DNA of 64,000 nt from Alteribacillus sp. YIM 98480 (GCF_009765375.1 NZ_VTOK01000004.1:52833-116832), one strand, 5' to 3'; positions 27,094 through 36,574 are shown, counted from the stretch's first letter. Numbers and translations are program-made. Notes: generated by a model not told the origin, from the letters alone.

Positions 27094-27894
27094 GTGAAAG
27101 GTTTTTTCTATGGACTTATTGTATTTCTTCTTATCACTGTAATCGTATACGGCAAATTTCATTATGATCAAAAAATTGCGGACACGGTCAATAACTCACT
27201 TTCCTCTAATACGGTTCAAAACGAAGCGAGCGAAGGAGAAGTTGCTGCAAACGAGGAAACGTTAGACGAGACGTTAGAAGGAGCAGAAGAAGTATTTGCC
27301 GAAAAAATGCGCAGTACAGTCGGAGAAGGCGAACCATTGACTATAGTCGTTGCCGGATCTAGTGTAATAAATGACCAGGAAGAAGAAAGTTTTCCCGCAT
27401 TGCTTCTAAAAGACTTGCAAGAGAAGTATCAAACCGATCAAATTAAAATGGAAGTCGTCGATTTTAAAGATCAAACCTCGCTGGATGTGCTCGACAACGA
27501 GGAAGCAAACCAAATTGCTGCTTTGGAACCAGATGTTTTTATATTCGCGCCGCTTGTTTTAAATGATGACGGCCTTGTTAGTATGGATGATACTCTTTAC
27601 AGCATGAATGACATCGTGCAGACGGTTGAAAAGGAAAACCCAGATGTGGCAACCTACATCCAGCCGCCGCAGCCCGTTTATGAAAACACATATTATGTAG
27701 ATCGAATCGAACAATTACAAAATGAGACCGCATCAAATGATGTCACCTATATCAATCATTGGGAAAGCTGGCCGGAAGCAGGCGATGAAGCGATGGACAT
27801 CTATTTCGAAGGCTCCGAACCGACATTAGAAGGACACAAACGCTGGGCAGACCACCTCTTTACCTTTTTTACCAATCAACCATTAGATGAGTAA
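27094..27894 (+). CDS. Membrane-anchored SGNH/GDSL-like hydrolase
   Basis: A 266-residue protein with an N-terminal membrane anchor (about residues 3-21) and an acidic, glutamate-rich linker. An SGNH-like domain follows: VVAGSSVIN, where GSS replaces GDS, and the C-terminal TLEGHKRWAD with the Asp-His pair three residues from position expected for the family. Related proteins in Bacillus polysaccharide loci are thought to deacetylate or acetylate cell-surface glycans, but the substrate is not visible here. The GTG start at 27094 has AAAGGAG upstream. It is monocistronic, between a regulated promoter and a strong terminator. Confidence 0.65.
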   Translation: MKGFFYGLIVFLLITVIVYGKFHYDQKIADTVNNSLSSNTVQNEASEGEVAANEETLDETLEGAEEVFAEKMRSTVGEGEPLTIVVAGSSVINDQEEESFPALLLKDLQEKYQTDQIKMEVVDFKDQTSLDVLDNEEANQIAALEPDVFIFAPLVLNDDGLVSMDDTLYSMNDIVQTVEKENPDVATYIQPPQPVYENTYYVDRIEQLQNETASNDVTYINHWESWPEAGDEAMDIYFEGSEPTLEGHKRWADHLFTFFTNQPLDE

Positions 27895-27902
27895 AGTAGA
27901 GA

Positions 27903-27967
27903 AAACCAGCAGGTAAGCATTAACTATCATAAAATTAGTGATGCCCGCCTGCTGGTTTACTTTTTTT
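27903..27967 (+). terminator. Terminator after the SGNH hydrolase gene
   Basis: AAACCAGCAGG at 27903-27913 pairs with CCTGCTGGTTT at 27948-27958, with an inner GCAT/ATGC pairing, followed by AC and seven T. Confidence 0.88.
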
Positions 27968-28094
27968 GCACTTCAAAAGGGAAGCGTTAAAATGAACTAA
28001 TTTTTTTATTATTGAAATAATTGTTATTCTTTCATCAAACGTCTTAAAATTATAACAATTATTAAGAAATCTTGTATGAAAGGTGGAATGCAAA

Positions 28095-28519
28095 ATGAAA
28101 AAAGTAATAGAAACCAAAGAAATTAGTTTAGATCTTGCAACAAAATGTTAGAAAAAGTAATCGAAAAAGGGGAAGAGATTGGTAAAGCATTTAGCATTTC
28201 CATTGTGGATGGGGCAGGGGACATCAAAGCCTTTGCAGGGATGGATGGAGCTCAAATACTTACGAAAGATATTGCTCGGGACAAAGCGTATTCCGCTGCG
28301 GCTTTTAGTCGTCCCACGCATGAGTGGTATAACCGCATTAAAGATGATGAACCATTGCTTCACGGAATGGTTCACACCCCAAGGCTCATTATTTTTGGAG
28401 GCGGTTACCCCATTAAAATAGACGGTGACGTCATTGGTGGAATTGGTGTTAGCGGCGGGCATTACACAGAAGATATGGAAGTGTGCCAAGCAGCATTAGA
28501 AGTCGCAGAAAATGATTAA
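28095..28519 (+). pseudogene. GlcG/HbpS-family protein gene with a one-base frameshift
   Basis: The gene opens at ATG 28095 behind AAAGGTGG and reads MKKVIETKEISLDLATK, then hits TAG at 28149. The next frame, from ATG 28145, continues with MLEKVIEKGEEIGKAFSISI and IDGDVIGGIGVSGGHYTEDM, the hallmark of the GlcG/HbpS (DUF336) fold. One extra A in the run at 28142-28145 would join them into about 141 residues, the family's usual length. As it stands the second frame might still be made by reinitiation, since its ATG overlaps the first stop region. The family includes haem-binding and glycolate-utilisation proteins; the role here is unknown. Confidence 0.7.
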
Positions 28520-28579
28520 TATAATGTTTATGAAACGAGAAATGACTATCATTAGACGTGATAAGCCGAGTTTTTCTAA

Positions 28580-28705
28580 TAGCTATTTCTTCAGCGTTTG
28601 GCGAGTAAATGTTGATTGTAGGCGAGTAAATGAACGTTTACGGATAGTATTTGTTGGCAAACGGCGAGTAAATCAGCAATTACGGATAGTAATGGAAAAT
28701 AAATG
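28580..28705. repeat. 21-bp minisatellite, six degenerate units
   Basis: Units start at 28580, 28601, 28622, 28643, 28664 and 28685. The consensus is roughly GCGAGTAAAT-nnnnnn-TTACG, best seen in units 2-5. On the minus strand the units encode a seven-residue repeat of LLAxNxH type. ORFs in this stretch (28512-28730 on plus, 28591-28785 on minus) are open because the period is a multiple of three; neither has a convincing ribosome site. Otherwise 28520-28965 shows no gene. Confidence 0.75.
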
Positions 28706-28965
28706 GAAAATCGACTCCTGCTATTTATGAAATTAAGATAAAAAATAAAGATGGCGAGTGCATCGAGATTAAAAAAGAGCTTCAATTACCACTAAAATAG
28801 AGGCGTTATTCCGAAGATTCTCTTTTCTTCGTACCAAATACAATCTTTAGTTATTGATAAACCAATCGTTATTTATCCTATATATCTCGTTTGAATAATT
28901 CACTCCTGCCGTGAATAGGATACAGAAGGGAAAAGGATAAAAGGCAGTTAATGAGGTGATACAAG

Positions 28966-29262
28966 ATGGCTTCTAAGGGGAAGTTTACTGCTGCTGATTT
29001 TCTAAGCACGAGAGAACTAAGAAAAGCCGAGTACCTTCGTAATAAAATGCTTCGATCCCCCACGCCTAGAGCAGCAGCCATTTATGAAAAGCAGTTAAAA
29101 CAACTATTCCAACTAGCACAGAACCGAAAAAAACAGGGGAAAGATCAAGTGAACAGGAAAGTAAAAGTGAAGACGCCAAGCAGCACAGCAGAGTTTAGAA
29201 ATAGAAATGCAGAAGATGCTGCTAGACGCATTTCGGGAGACTTTTCAAGACCTAAAAAATAA
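28966..29262 (+). CDS. Small basic protein of unknown function
   Basis: A 98-residue, strongly basic protein with an alanine- and arginine-rich sequence (STRELRKAEYLRNKMLR, AIYEKQLKQLFQLAQNRKKQ). It is predicted mostly helical, with no signal peptide or membrane helix. I do not recognise it. It seems a real gene: ATG 28966 has GAGGTGATA upstream and a terminator overlaps the stop codon. The charge would suit a nucleic-acid-associated or structural protein, which is a guess. Confidence 0.55.
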   Translation: MASKGKFTAADFLSTRELRKAEYLRNKMLRSPTPRAAAIYEKQLKQLFQLAQNRKKQGKDQVNRKVKVKTPSSTAEFRNRNAEDAARRISGDFSRPKK

Positions 29263-29276
29263 GGTCTTTTTCTTTT
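29247..29276 (+). terminator. Terminator at the end of the small basic protein gene
   Basis: AAGACCT pairs with AGGTCTT around an A-rich loop that includes the stop codon, followed by TTTTCTTTT. Confidence 0.75.
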
Positions 29277-29476
29277 GTTATACTTCAGAACAGACACGAA
29301 ATTTCATATTATAACGGGAACATCTTCACCATAGGCTATGCTAGAATACTTGTCTATAAATGAAGTTGCCTCTATGTAATGGAAGAAAGTTTTGTGGAAA
29401 TAAACATGTAAGCTTGTAAAGTCGTTTCGTAAAATGAGTGTGATATGATTTAAATGAGAAATACGGCGGGGTTGGC

Positions 29477-29690
29477 ATGGGAAAGGTGCAATCTTCAGAA
29501 GATCTCATGAAATATTTCTAAAATGAATCGTGAAAACTCGGTCGTTCCATTTTCTATTCCAGGTAAAGGTACATTCACTCTCGTTTTACAAGAGGAAGAT
29601 GATCACTCAATACAAGCTGATGTTGAATAAAATCCACAACTTGAACCTATGTTTACAGAAAGGGAAGAAAACAAACAGCGCAGCCAGTAG
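29477..29690 (+). pseudogene. Decayed antitoxin-like gene
   Basis: Broken frames read MGKVQSSEDLMKYF-stop from 29477, then from 29522 NSVVPFSIPGKGTFTLVLQE followed by EDDHSIQADVE-stop-NPQLEPM. This resembles small antitoxins in which a beta-rich segment is followed by an acidic helix. Compare the intact antitoxin at 56346, which has IELDGKKYHLTLIEKPES and DVDADPKL. No toxin partner follows. The call rests on protein pattern only. The rest of the gap from 29277 shows no gene. Confidence 0.45.
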
Positions 29691-29740
29691 AGAAATCATT
29701 TTTTCTGAAAAAAAGAAAGAACCTCATAAGGAGGAAAGGT

Positions 29741-30223
29741 ATGAAGAGGATGCTCCTGATGTTGGTGTTAATGTCAACGATCCCATTAATAGGCTGTAAT
29801 TTCATAGAAGAAAACAAAGCAAAAAATGTTGCCAAAACGTATTATCATGCACTTATGGATGAAGATTATGAAAAGGCGTTTGAACAACTGTATTTGTATG
29901 ATCATACCGAAGAAAACCACCCTGCAGACGGCACGACATTGAGTGAAGAAGAAGCGGAAAAGTTTTATATGAAGAAAGTGGACTACATAAAGGAACAAGA
30001 TTATAAAGTGAAGGGTTTCGACATTGAAAATATTAGATACGAAGATGGGCATACATTTTTTCTTGAAATGATACTTCAGGTGGAACAAGACGGGGAAAAT
30101 TTTGAACGATCGGAAACAGTAGATATCTGGGAAGGACAAGCGTGGATTATCGAAGAAGATGATCCTTTTTCTTCGTACCGCGATGGGAATATGAGTGTTG
30201 AGATAGAAAAAGTACTAGAGTAA
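29741..30223 (+). CDS. Lipoprotein with an NTF2-like domain
   Basis: A 160-residue lipoprotein. The signal peptide ends in the lipobox PLIGC (Cys at about residue 19), and the mature part, starting AKNVAKTYYHALMDEDYEKA and ending in a WEGQAWIIEEDD strand, is typical of DUF4878/NTF2-like small extracellular domains in Bacillus. A perfect AAGGAGGAAAGG precedes ATG 29741. The function is unknown; it is anchored at the outer face of the membrane. A similar soluble domain, without a lipobox, is encoded at 47793-48209. Confidence 0.7.
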   Translation: MKRMLLMLVLMSTIPLIGCNFIEENKAKNVAKTYYHALMDEDYEKAFEQLYLYDHTEENHPADGTTLSEEEAEKFYMKKVDYIKEQDYKVKGFDIENIRYEDGHTFFLEMILQVEQDGENFERSETVDIWEGQAWIIEEDDPFSSYRDGNMSVEIEKVLE

Positions 30224-30344
30224 TGCGGGCTTTGACTGGTCCACCTATCCACAATGGTGGTAAATAATTGAAAAGGAAGAATCCCATAAATCAAATTCAT
30301 TTTCCATTTGGAATATGTGGGTAACTGTTCTATATAATTTGGTT

Positions 30345-30390
30345 CATGTCTAGTTTCAGCGCCAGCCGCTCGGGCGCAAACGACAAAGAG
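30345..30390. repeat. Partial copy of the window-start repeat
   Basis: CATGTCTAGTTTCAGCGCC and the following AGCCGCTCGGG match the alpha-type units at 141-296 and 458-613. The remainder diverges. No gene is visible between 30224 and 30661. Confidence 0.7.
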
Positions 30391-30661
30391 GAACTTTTGC
30401 TAAAACCGCGATTTGGTGGTCATTTCTACGGTCACACTCGTCGCCAAAAACGCCGCGTCCTGTCCGTAAGCGTCGAATCATCCCCATCTCTTTTAACGGT
30501 GAGGATTATTTGACGTATACTTTTTAATAAGAATAGCTTCGAGGAACGGAGTAGTATAACCATTACAATACTATTCAAGCCTTGTGGAATGCGCGGCGTT
30601 CGCTTGTTTTGAAAAAGGCCACCTTATTTGATTGTTCTTTTTTAACTAACAAGATAAATAG

Positions 30662-31600
30662 CTATTGTTGCCCAATTGCCCCCATTCTTCCCTGTTTTCT
30701 ATATTCGTTGGGACTCATATTCGTCTCCTTACGAAATACTCGACTAAAATAGCTCACATCATCGAACCCAACAAAGTGTGAAATCTCCTGAATAGAATGC
30801 GAGGTCATCATCAGAAATTCTTTCGCTTTGTCTAAACGAACTTGCCGCAGGTAATTGACAGGGGACGATAATAGATTTTGTCGAAAGAGCAGGCGCAAAT
30901 GACTCTCACTCGTATGTGCCACTTGTGCTATGTCCTGCAGGCTAAGTTTTTTTTCGTAATTTTTTTGAATATACATACAAGCTTGTTCTACTCTTATATC
31001 TTTAAATTTAGGACCGTCTGGGAGACGATGATGTAAAGATTGCATTACCCAGGCCATCCATAGATAGAAAGTGCCTTTAAGATGAAAATAACTTTCCGTT
31101 TGCAAGGTTTGTAGTTGAATGGGAGTATTTAGTGACAACGTTTTTAAATTAAACTTTTCTGACATTTCTTGGTCGAGGTCTTCTATGAAAGAATCCCATA
31201 ATCGTTTCATGGACCACCATGTCGACAGTAAGCCTTCAAAAGATGGCCTGGATTCTAGAGGTGTGTATGTCGGTATTTGATAGAGATCAATCCAATCAAA
31301 AGCCCCTATCATACATTCGCAGCCCATCGCTAGATAGTAGAGATACTGGTCAGAATAATGTGGCGGATCTATAATAAATTCTGTGTTCCGAGGAATAACC
31401 AGGAAATCTCCCCTTTTAAGGTTATATTTCACGTTATTAATCGTCACCCCCCATTCCCCATCCAGAATAAGCCAAAACGTGGTAAATGGATTTTGAATTC
31501 TATTAAAACCCCAATCTCCTTTTCTATTCCATTCAAACATAAACCATATCCGAGTTTGTAAGTTGTCCAAATAAATAGCTGATCTATCGAAGCGAAACAA
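30662..31600 (-). CDS. AraC-family transcriptional regulator
   Basis: A 312-residue regulator. The N-terminal cupin-like sensing domain includes WLILDGEWGVTINNVKYNLK and RGDFLVIPRNTEF. The C-terminal double HTH has LSLQDIAQVAHTSESHLRLL, FRQNLLSSPVNYLRQVRL, SIQEISHFVGFDDVSYFSRV and FRKETNMSPNEYRKQG. TTG 31600 has GGAGGTG 8 bases upstream. It is divergent from the formylglycine-generating enzyme and sulfatase genes and most likely activates them in response to a sugar or organosulfate ligand; the link is inferred from gene order. Confidence 0.9.
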   Translation of the reverse strand: MFRFDRSAIYLDNLQTRIWFMFEWNRKGDWGFNRIQNPFTTFWLILDGEWGVTINNVKYNLKRGDFLVIPRNTEFIIDPPHYSDQYLYYLAMGCECMIGAFDWIDLYQIPTYTPLESRPSFEGLLSTWWSMKRLWDSFIEDLDQEMSEKFNLKTLSLNTPIQLQTLQTESYFHLKGTFYLWMAWVMQSLHHRLPDGPKFKDIRVEQACMYIQKNYEKKLSLQDIAQVAHTSESHLRLLFRQNLLSSPVNYLRQVRLDKAKEFLMMTSHSIQEISHFVGFDDVSYFSRVFRKETNMSPNEYRKQGRMGAIGQQ

Positions 31601-31830
31601 TATTCCACACCTCCAAAAGTATAATCGTTTTGTCCTATTATATAAATGTAAATTCTCATTACAAAATTGAATTTAAATAGTAGTATAAGGATACAGTTAA
31701 AGTAACCTATAGTTGATTAGTAATATTATAAAATATGGAGAGGTTTTTTGAAAACGAATACATCAATTGGTGATCATTTCCTTCTATATTTAAATGATAG
31801 AAAAGGTTTAATCTGAAATGAGGTGAAAAA

Positions 31831-32778
31831 GTGGGTAATAAACCATGTTGTTCAGCAAATCGTGATCAAGTGGAAGTGGCAGTCAGCGGTTCTAAGCAGG
31901 AGGTTACCATTAAGAAATCTCAGACATTAATGCATACCGAACATTTAATAGAATTATCAGGTGGGCAATTTTTAATGGGAACAAATGACGGGGAAGGTTT
32001 TAAATCGGACGGTGAAGGTCCCGTTCGAAAAGTAAAAATATCCCCCTTTGCTGTAGATCGGTTTGCAGTGACTAATGCTCAATTTAAAGAGTTTATTGAA
32101 GATACACAGTATAAAACGGACGCAGAAAAATTTGGATGGTCCTTTGTCTTTCACCTTTTTGTAAATGAGGAACAACAAGTTCTAGGATCACCTAGAGAAA
32201 CGCCTTGGTGGTATGCCGTTAATGGAGCTTCATGGAAGCAGCCGGAGGGAATCAACTCATCTATTGAGGATCGGCTGGATCACCCTGTTATTCACGTTTC
32301 ATGGAATGATGCTATGGCTTATTGTGAATGGTCAGGAAAAAGACTGCTTACAGAAGCGGAATGGGAATATGCCGCACGAGGCGGGCTTATTCAAAAGAAA
32401 TACCCCTGGGGAAATAAGCTGACATATAAAAAGAAACATCAATGTAATATATGGCAGGGAGAATTCCCGGTAAAAAACACAGGAAAAGATGGGTACATTT
32501 CAACGGCTCCGGTAGATGCCTATTCTCCTAATGGTTATGGCTTATACAATGTAGCAGGAAATGTGTGGGAGTGGTGTTTAGATTGGTTTACAAATGTTCC
32601 TTCTAAAGAGTCAAAAGACCCTAAAGGACCTCATTCGGGAAATGCGAAAGTCATGCGCGGTGGTTCTTACCTTTGCCATAAGTCTTATTGTAACCGCTAT
32701 CGCGTTGCGGCAAGAAGCAAAAATACGATAGATAGTTCTGCTGGAAATATGGGTTTTCGATGCGGAATCGATGTTTAG
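31831..32778 (+). CDS. Formylglycine-generating enzyme (sulfatase maturation)
   Basis: A 315-residue FGE/SUMF1-type protein. It has the sulfatase-modifying fold (GGQFLMGTNDGE, FAVDRFAVTNAQFKEF, HPVIHVSWNDAMAYCEWSGK, RLLTEAEWEYAARGG, GNVWEWCLDW) and both active-site cysteines in GGSYLCHKSYCNRYR (Cys282 and Cys287). It oxidises the cysteine of CxPxR motifs to formylglycine, with oxygen and copper. All three sulfatases of this cluster carry that motif, so they are its likely substrates. It has no signal peptide and should work in the cytoplasm on nascent sulfatases. The start is GTG 31831 with a GAGGTGAA site. Confidence 0.93.
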   Translation: MGNKPCCSANRDQVEVAVSGSKQEVTIKKSQTLMHTEHLIELSGGQFLMGTNDGEGFKSDGEGPVRKVKISPFAVDRFAVTNAQFKEFIEDTQYKTDAEKFGWSFVFHLFVNEEQQVLGSPRETPWWYAVNGASWKQPEGINSSIEDRLDHPVIHVSWNDAMAYCEWSGKRLLTEAEWEYAARGGLIQKKYPWGNKLTYKKKHQCNIWQGEFPVKNTGKDGYISTAPVDAYSPNGYGLYNVAGNVWEWCLDWFTNVPSKESKDPKGPHSGNAKVMRGGSYLCHKSYCNRYRVAARSKNTIDSSAGNMGFRCGIDV

Positions 32779-32855
32779 GCAAACTATTGTTAGTTGAATT
32801 ATTTTTGCAAAAATAGAAAAGTTAAAATACCTAACTACTAAGAGGGAGATTAATT

Positions 32856-34400
32856 ATGAAAGCAATTGTTATTCTAACAGATACTCTTAGAAGAGATTTT
32901 TTAAGTACATATAGTAATACAGACGTTAAAACTCCTAATCTAGAAAGGCTTCAAAAAAAATCGGTAGTATTTGATCAGCACTGGGCAGGCTCCCTTCCGT
33001 GCATGCCAGCAAGACGTGACATGATGACAGGCAGGCTCAATTTTTTAGAAAGAAATTGGGGGCCAATTGAACCCTTTGATGAAACACTGCCTGAAACGTT
33101 AAATGAAAATGGTATATTTTCACACATTGTGACGGATCATTATCACTATTTTGAAAAAGGAGGAGAGAACTACTGCCAAAGTTTTAATACGTGGGACTTA
33201 ATTAGGGGACAAGAACATGACCCCTGGGTATCCAAAGTCAACGACCCAGAGCTGCCGGAATACATCGGTAGATATCCTAAACAATATCATTTAAATAGAA
33301 GTAGATTTGTGGAAGAAAAAGATTTTACATCACCAAAAACGATTCAATCTGCCATTCAATGGCTGGATAATAATAAAGATGCGGATGACTATTTATTGTG
33401 GGTGGAGATGTTTGATCCGCATGAACCATTTGATTTACCTTCTGAATACTTGGATTTATATGATGATGAATATGATGGTCCACTATACATGTGGCCTAAA
33501 TACCGGAAAAACGCTTCTTCTGAAAAAGATTTAGCACATGTTCGCAACCGTTATTCCGGACTGGTGACAATGATGGATAAATGGATAGGGAAATTACTGG
33601 ATAAAATGGATGAACAAAATATGTGGGAAGACACGATGTTGATTTTTACAACCGATCATGGAACCTTGCTTGATGAACATGAATTTATGGGGAAAAACTT
33701 TATGCCGTTGTACAATGAGATATCCCATTTGCCGCTTATGGTTCATATGCCTGGTGGAAAGAATGCAGGAACAAGGACCGATGCTTTAACGCAGAATATT
33801 GATATAATGCCGACCATACTAGACTTTTTTGGGGTTCATCCATCTGAAAGTAACATGCAAGGAAAGTCTTGGCTGCCATTGTTAGAAAAACAAGAAAGCA
33901 AACGGAGAAATTATGCGATTTATGGGTGTTTTGGCAAAAATGTAAATATTACTGATGGAGAATTCACCTACTTTAGAGCAGCTATAAATGAAAATAACAG
34001 CCCGCTTAATCTTTATACATCGATGCCAACCACATTAACTCATTATTACAATGATGAATATATTAAAGATTTCAAAGATATTGAGATGGGAAGATTTTTG
34101 AAATGGACAGATTATCCAGTTTATAAAATCCCTGGTTATACTATTTCCCTTACAGACGAATCGTTAGGTTTTACTCATCGAGGTGAATTTATTGGAGAAA
34201 ATCTATTATTTAATATTCAGTTAGATTATTCACAAGAACGTCCAATAAAAGATCCAAACACAGAAAAAAAATATGTAGATTTATTAGCAGCTGCATTAAT
34301 AGAGTATGATGCACCCGATGAACAATTTGAGCGCTTAGGCTTGAAAAATCCTTCCGTCCCTATTGATAGTGAGCTTTATCGAAAAAATGTGAAAAATTAA
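32856..34400 (+). CDS. Sulfatase, formylglycine type (first of three)
   Basis: A 514-residue arylsulfatase-superfamily enzyme. Cys49 in SLPCMPARRDMMTG is the residue converted to formylglycine. Metal-site features include the N-terminal ILTDTLRRD, DPHEPFD and TTDHGTLLDEH. No signal peptide is present. It is closely similar in layout to the sulfatase at 40317: both begin MKAI, share the WAGS/WVGS-x-PCMPAR block and end with a DAP-x-EQ(F/Y)ERLGL segment. AGAGGGAGA precedes ATG 32856, 77 bases after the FGE gene. The substrate is unknown; its partner transporter suggests a small organosulfate. Confidence 0.9.
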   Translation: MKAIVILTDTLRRDFLSTYSNTDVKTPNLERLQKKSVVFDQHWAGSLPCMPARRDMMTGRLNFLERNWGPIEPFDETLPETLNENGIFSHIVTDHYHYFEKGGENYCQSFNTWDLIRGQEHDPWVSKVNDPELPEYIGRYPKQYHLNRSRFVEEKDFTSPKTIQSAIQWLDNNKDADDYLLWVEMFDPHEPFDLPSEYLDLYDDEYDGPLYMWPKYRKNASSEKDLAHVRNRYSGLVTMMDKWIGKLLDKMDEQNMWEDTMLIFTTDHGTLLDEHEFMGKNFMPLYNEISHLPLMVHMPGGKNAGTRTDALTQNIDIMPTILDFFGVHPSESNMQGKSWLPLLEKQESKRRNYAIYGCFGKNVNITDGEFTYFRAAINENNSPLNLYTSMPTTLTHYYNDEYIKDFKDIEMGRFLKWTDYPVYKIPGYTISLTDESLGFTHRGEFIGENLLFNIQLDYSQERPIKDPNTEKKYVDLLAAALIEYDAPDEQFERLGLKNPSVPIDSELYRKNVKN

Positions 34401-34532
34401 ATTATATATAAAAAAGAGTTACCTGCTTCATTGGGAATAGTTCATTTCAACAAGGAGGTGTTTTGAAAGGTTATAGTCATTGTACCTACCAGCTCGACTT
34501 GAAATTATTAAAAGTATATAGGGGGTTTTCCA

Positions 34533-35576
34533 ATGAATATGAAAAAGATAGTATTCTTAACCATTATTTTGCTTACTTCTTTGCTTTTTGCTGCATGTTC
34601 TTCAGATTCCTCAGAAGAAAGCAGTGCCAACGAGAATAGTGATTCGAATGAAAATAGTGATTCCAGTGAGAATGCGGGAAATGATGCTGATTATCCAAGT
34701 GATACGATGAAATTAATCATTCCTTGGGGAAGCGGTGGAAATGCAGACGTCTTTGGAAGAAAGGTAATGAGTGTCATAGAAGAGGGCATAGATGAATCAA
34801 CCGTTGTAGAAAATCAAACGGGAGCAGGTGGGGAAGTAGCTATTACAAATTTTGCTGTGGAACAGCCTGATCCCCACACCTTTCTAAAAACATCAGCTTC
34901 CAATTTTGCATTAACTCCACAGTTCAAAGAAGTGAAATACTCACAAGATGATTTTAAACCAGTTGTTGGCAATATTTTCTCGCAATTTGTATTGATGACA
35001 AACCCTGAGGAAACAGGGATTGAAAGTATGGAAGATTTAAAGGAATATGGTCAAGATCAAACCATTAAATTTGGAAGTACGAGTGGACCAGGTGGAGATA
35101 CTTACACCATACAAGCAGCGTTATTCAAAGAAATGGGAATTGATGCAGAAAATGTCGTTTTGGATGGTGGTCAAGATTTAGTCAACAATTTGTTGGGTGG
35201 CCACGTTGATGTTACCGTCGGTATTCAGCCACTAGCCGATGAATATTACAAGAGTGGAGAATTGCAGCCGCTTGCTTCATTTTCTCCGGAAGCTTATGAA
35301 TTAGAAGGAATTGATCCTGTACCACCATTAACAGAATTGGGCTATGATATTGAGTATCGTTCGTTAAACTTTTTAAATGTAGCTAAAGACACTCCAGATG
35401 AAGTGGTGGATGCCATACATGATAAGTTTATAGAAGCTTATGAAGATGAAGAATTTAAAGAATTTGTTGAAGAAAACAGTTTTGTTATGGCTCCTATGAA
35501 TAGTGAAGAGATAACAGAGTTCATCGAAAATCAAAAGAGTGACATGAAGAGATTTTTAGAATTAATTGAAGAGTGA
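34533..35576 (+). CDS. TTT-family solute-binding lipoprotein (TctC-like)
   Basis: A 347-residue extracellular binding protein of a tripartite tricarboxylate transporter. A signal peptide with lipobox LFAAC is followed by a Ser/Asn/Glu-rich linker and the Bug/TctC domain (LIIPWGSGGNADVFGRKVM, VVENQTGAGGEVAITNFA, FGSTSGPGGDT, DGGQDLVNNLLGGHVDV). The two membrane subunits follow at 36105 and 36575. Bug proteins bind carboxylates, so the imported compound probably carries a carboxyl group. AGGGGG precedes ATG 34533. It belongs to the sulfatase cluster by position. Confidence 0.9.
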   Translation: MNMKKIVFLTIILLTSLLFAACSSDSSEESSANENSDSNENSDSSENAGNDADYPSDTMKLIIPWGSGGNADVFGRKVMSVIEEGIDESTVVENQTGAGGEVAITNFAVEQPDPHTFLKTSASNFALTPQFKEVKYSQDDFKPVVGNIFSQFVLMTNPEETGIESMEDLKEYGQDQTIKFGSTSGPGGDTYTIQAALFKEMGIDAENVVLDGGQDLVNNLLGGHVDVTVGIQPLADEYYKSGELQPLASFSPEAYELEGIDPVPPLTELGYDIEYRSLNFLNVAKDTPDEVVDAIHDKFIEAYEDEEFKEFVEENSFVMAPMNSEEITEFIENQKSDMKRFLELIEE

Positions 35577-35670
35577 ATCAATTTCATAATTGCTTGTTTT
35601 AATTAAAAAGACGAATGTTTTTACAATAACTAATCTATTTGTTCGTTCATAAAAATTTTCATTTTGTTAA

Positions 35671-35860
35671 ATGGAGCGCAAGGCGGCGACTCCTGCGGGA
35701 AAAGCTTGAGCGTAAGACCCCGCAGGAAGCGGTTTTCTTCCGAGGAGGCTGAAGCCAAGCCCGCGGCAAAGAAGACACTACGAGAACGAACAAAGGGAGT
35801 TGGAGTAGATGTCGCGCTTGTGCCCCGAGGGTGAAAGCGTCCGCCTGGAGTGGAATTAAC
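35671..35860. repeat. Bacillaceae GC-rich interspersed element, copy 1 (interrupted)
   Basis: It matches copy 2 at 60941-61063 over GGCGGCGACTCCTGCGGGAA, AAAAGCTTGAG, GAAGACCCCGCAGG, GAGGAGGCTGA, CCAAGCCCGCGG and AAAGCGTCCGCCTG, with an internal CCTGCGGG/CCCGCAGG hairpin. Copy 1 carries about 68 extra bases between CCCGCGG and AAAGCGTCCGCC. It lies between the TctC and TctB genes. Similar elements are common in Bacillaceae intergenic regions. No gene lies in 35577-36104. Confidence 0.8.
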
Positions 35861-36104
35861 TTTGTTCGGATTTGCATATTGATTTTTCTGTTATGAAATT
35901 AATTCGAATAATTAATTTTCACTAAATAACAACGATGCTTTTAAATTCCCCATAGGAATTGTCTCACAAACAGGGTGAACAGCGGCTTGAGTAAATTCCA
36001 TTTATGTTGCAAAAATAGACGGGACCGTTTCTATGGGGGAATCCTATACATAATATACCGTGGCTAGAAAGTAAACAGAGATCACAAATGGGAGTGACGC
36101 GATT

Positions 36105-36563
36105 ATGAAGCTAACGATGAATTCAAATTTAATCAGTGGTTTCATTTTTTTGTTGTTATCGTTATTAATTTGGCTTCTCATACCCAGACAAATACAAATT
36201 TTAGAAGGAGTGCCACAACTAAATGCACAAACCTTCCCGAAAATTGTAACGGGAATCATGCTAGTTCTAAGTATAGTGTTAATTATACAAGGGTTGTTTT
36301 TTACGAAACAAGAAAGCGGCGCTCAAACAACCAAAAAAGAGGTTATAAGAAGAGAAATGAATGCTATCATCATGATTGTAATCTTCTTGGCGTATGCGTT
36401 TCTTTTTGAAAAAATAGGTTTTATTATTTCTTCCATAGCTCTCTGTATCACTTGTTTAGCTTTCTATAAAATAAAAAATTGGAAATATTACTTGATAACA
36501 ATTACTGTGGTGCTTTTCGTATATTTCATTTTTGAACAGGTGTTGCAACTAGATCTACCTTAA
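36105..36563 (+). CDS. TTT-family small membrane subunit (TctB-like)
   Basis: A 152-residue membrane protein with four predicted helices (about residues 8-25, 45-65, 84-105 and 110-145) and a cytosolic basic loop. This is the usual layout of TctB. It pairs with the large subunit at 36575, which starts 11 bases later, and with the binding protein at 34533. GGGAGTGA precedes ATG 36105. Transport is by ion symport. Confidence 0.85.
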   Translation: MKLTMNSNLISGFIFLLLSLLIWLLIPRQIQILEGVPQLNAQTFPKIVTGIMLVLSIVLIIQGLFFTKQESGAQTTKKEVIRREMNAIIMIVIFLAYAFLFEKIGFIISSIALCITCLAFYKIKNWKYYLITITVVLFVYFIFEQVLQLDLP

Positions 36564-36574
36564 TTCTAGAAAAG

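Noticed and set aside
28512-28785. Genes on either strand across the minisatellite
   Set aside because: The 21-bp period keeps frames open by chance; no ribosome site or family support.
29530-29799. An 89-codon ORF before the lipoprotein
   Set aside because: It overlaps the lipoprotein start in a different frame and covers the decayed antitoxin; the adjacent frames fit known patterns better.
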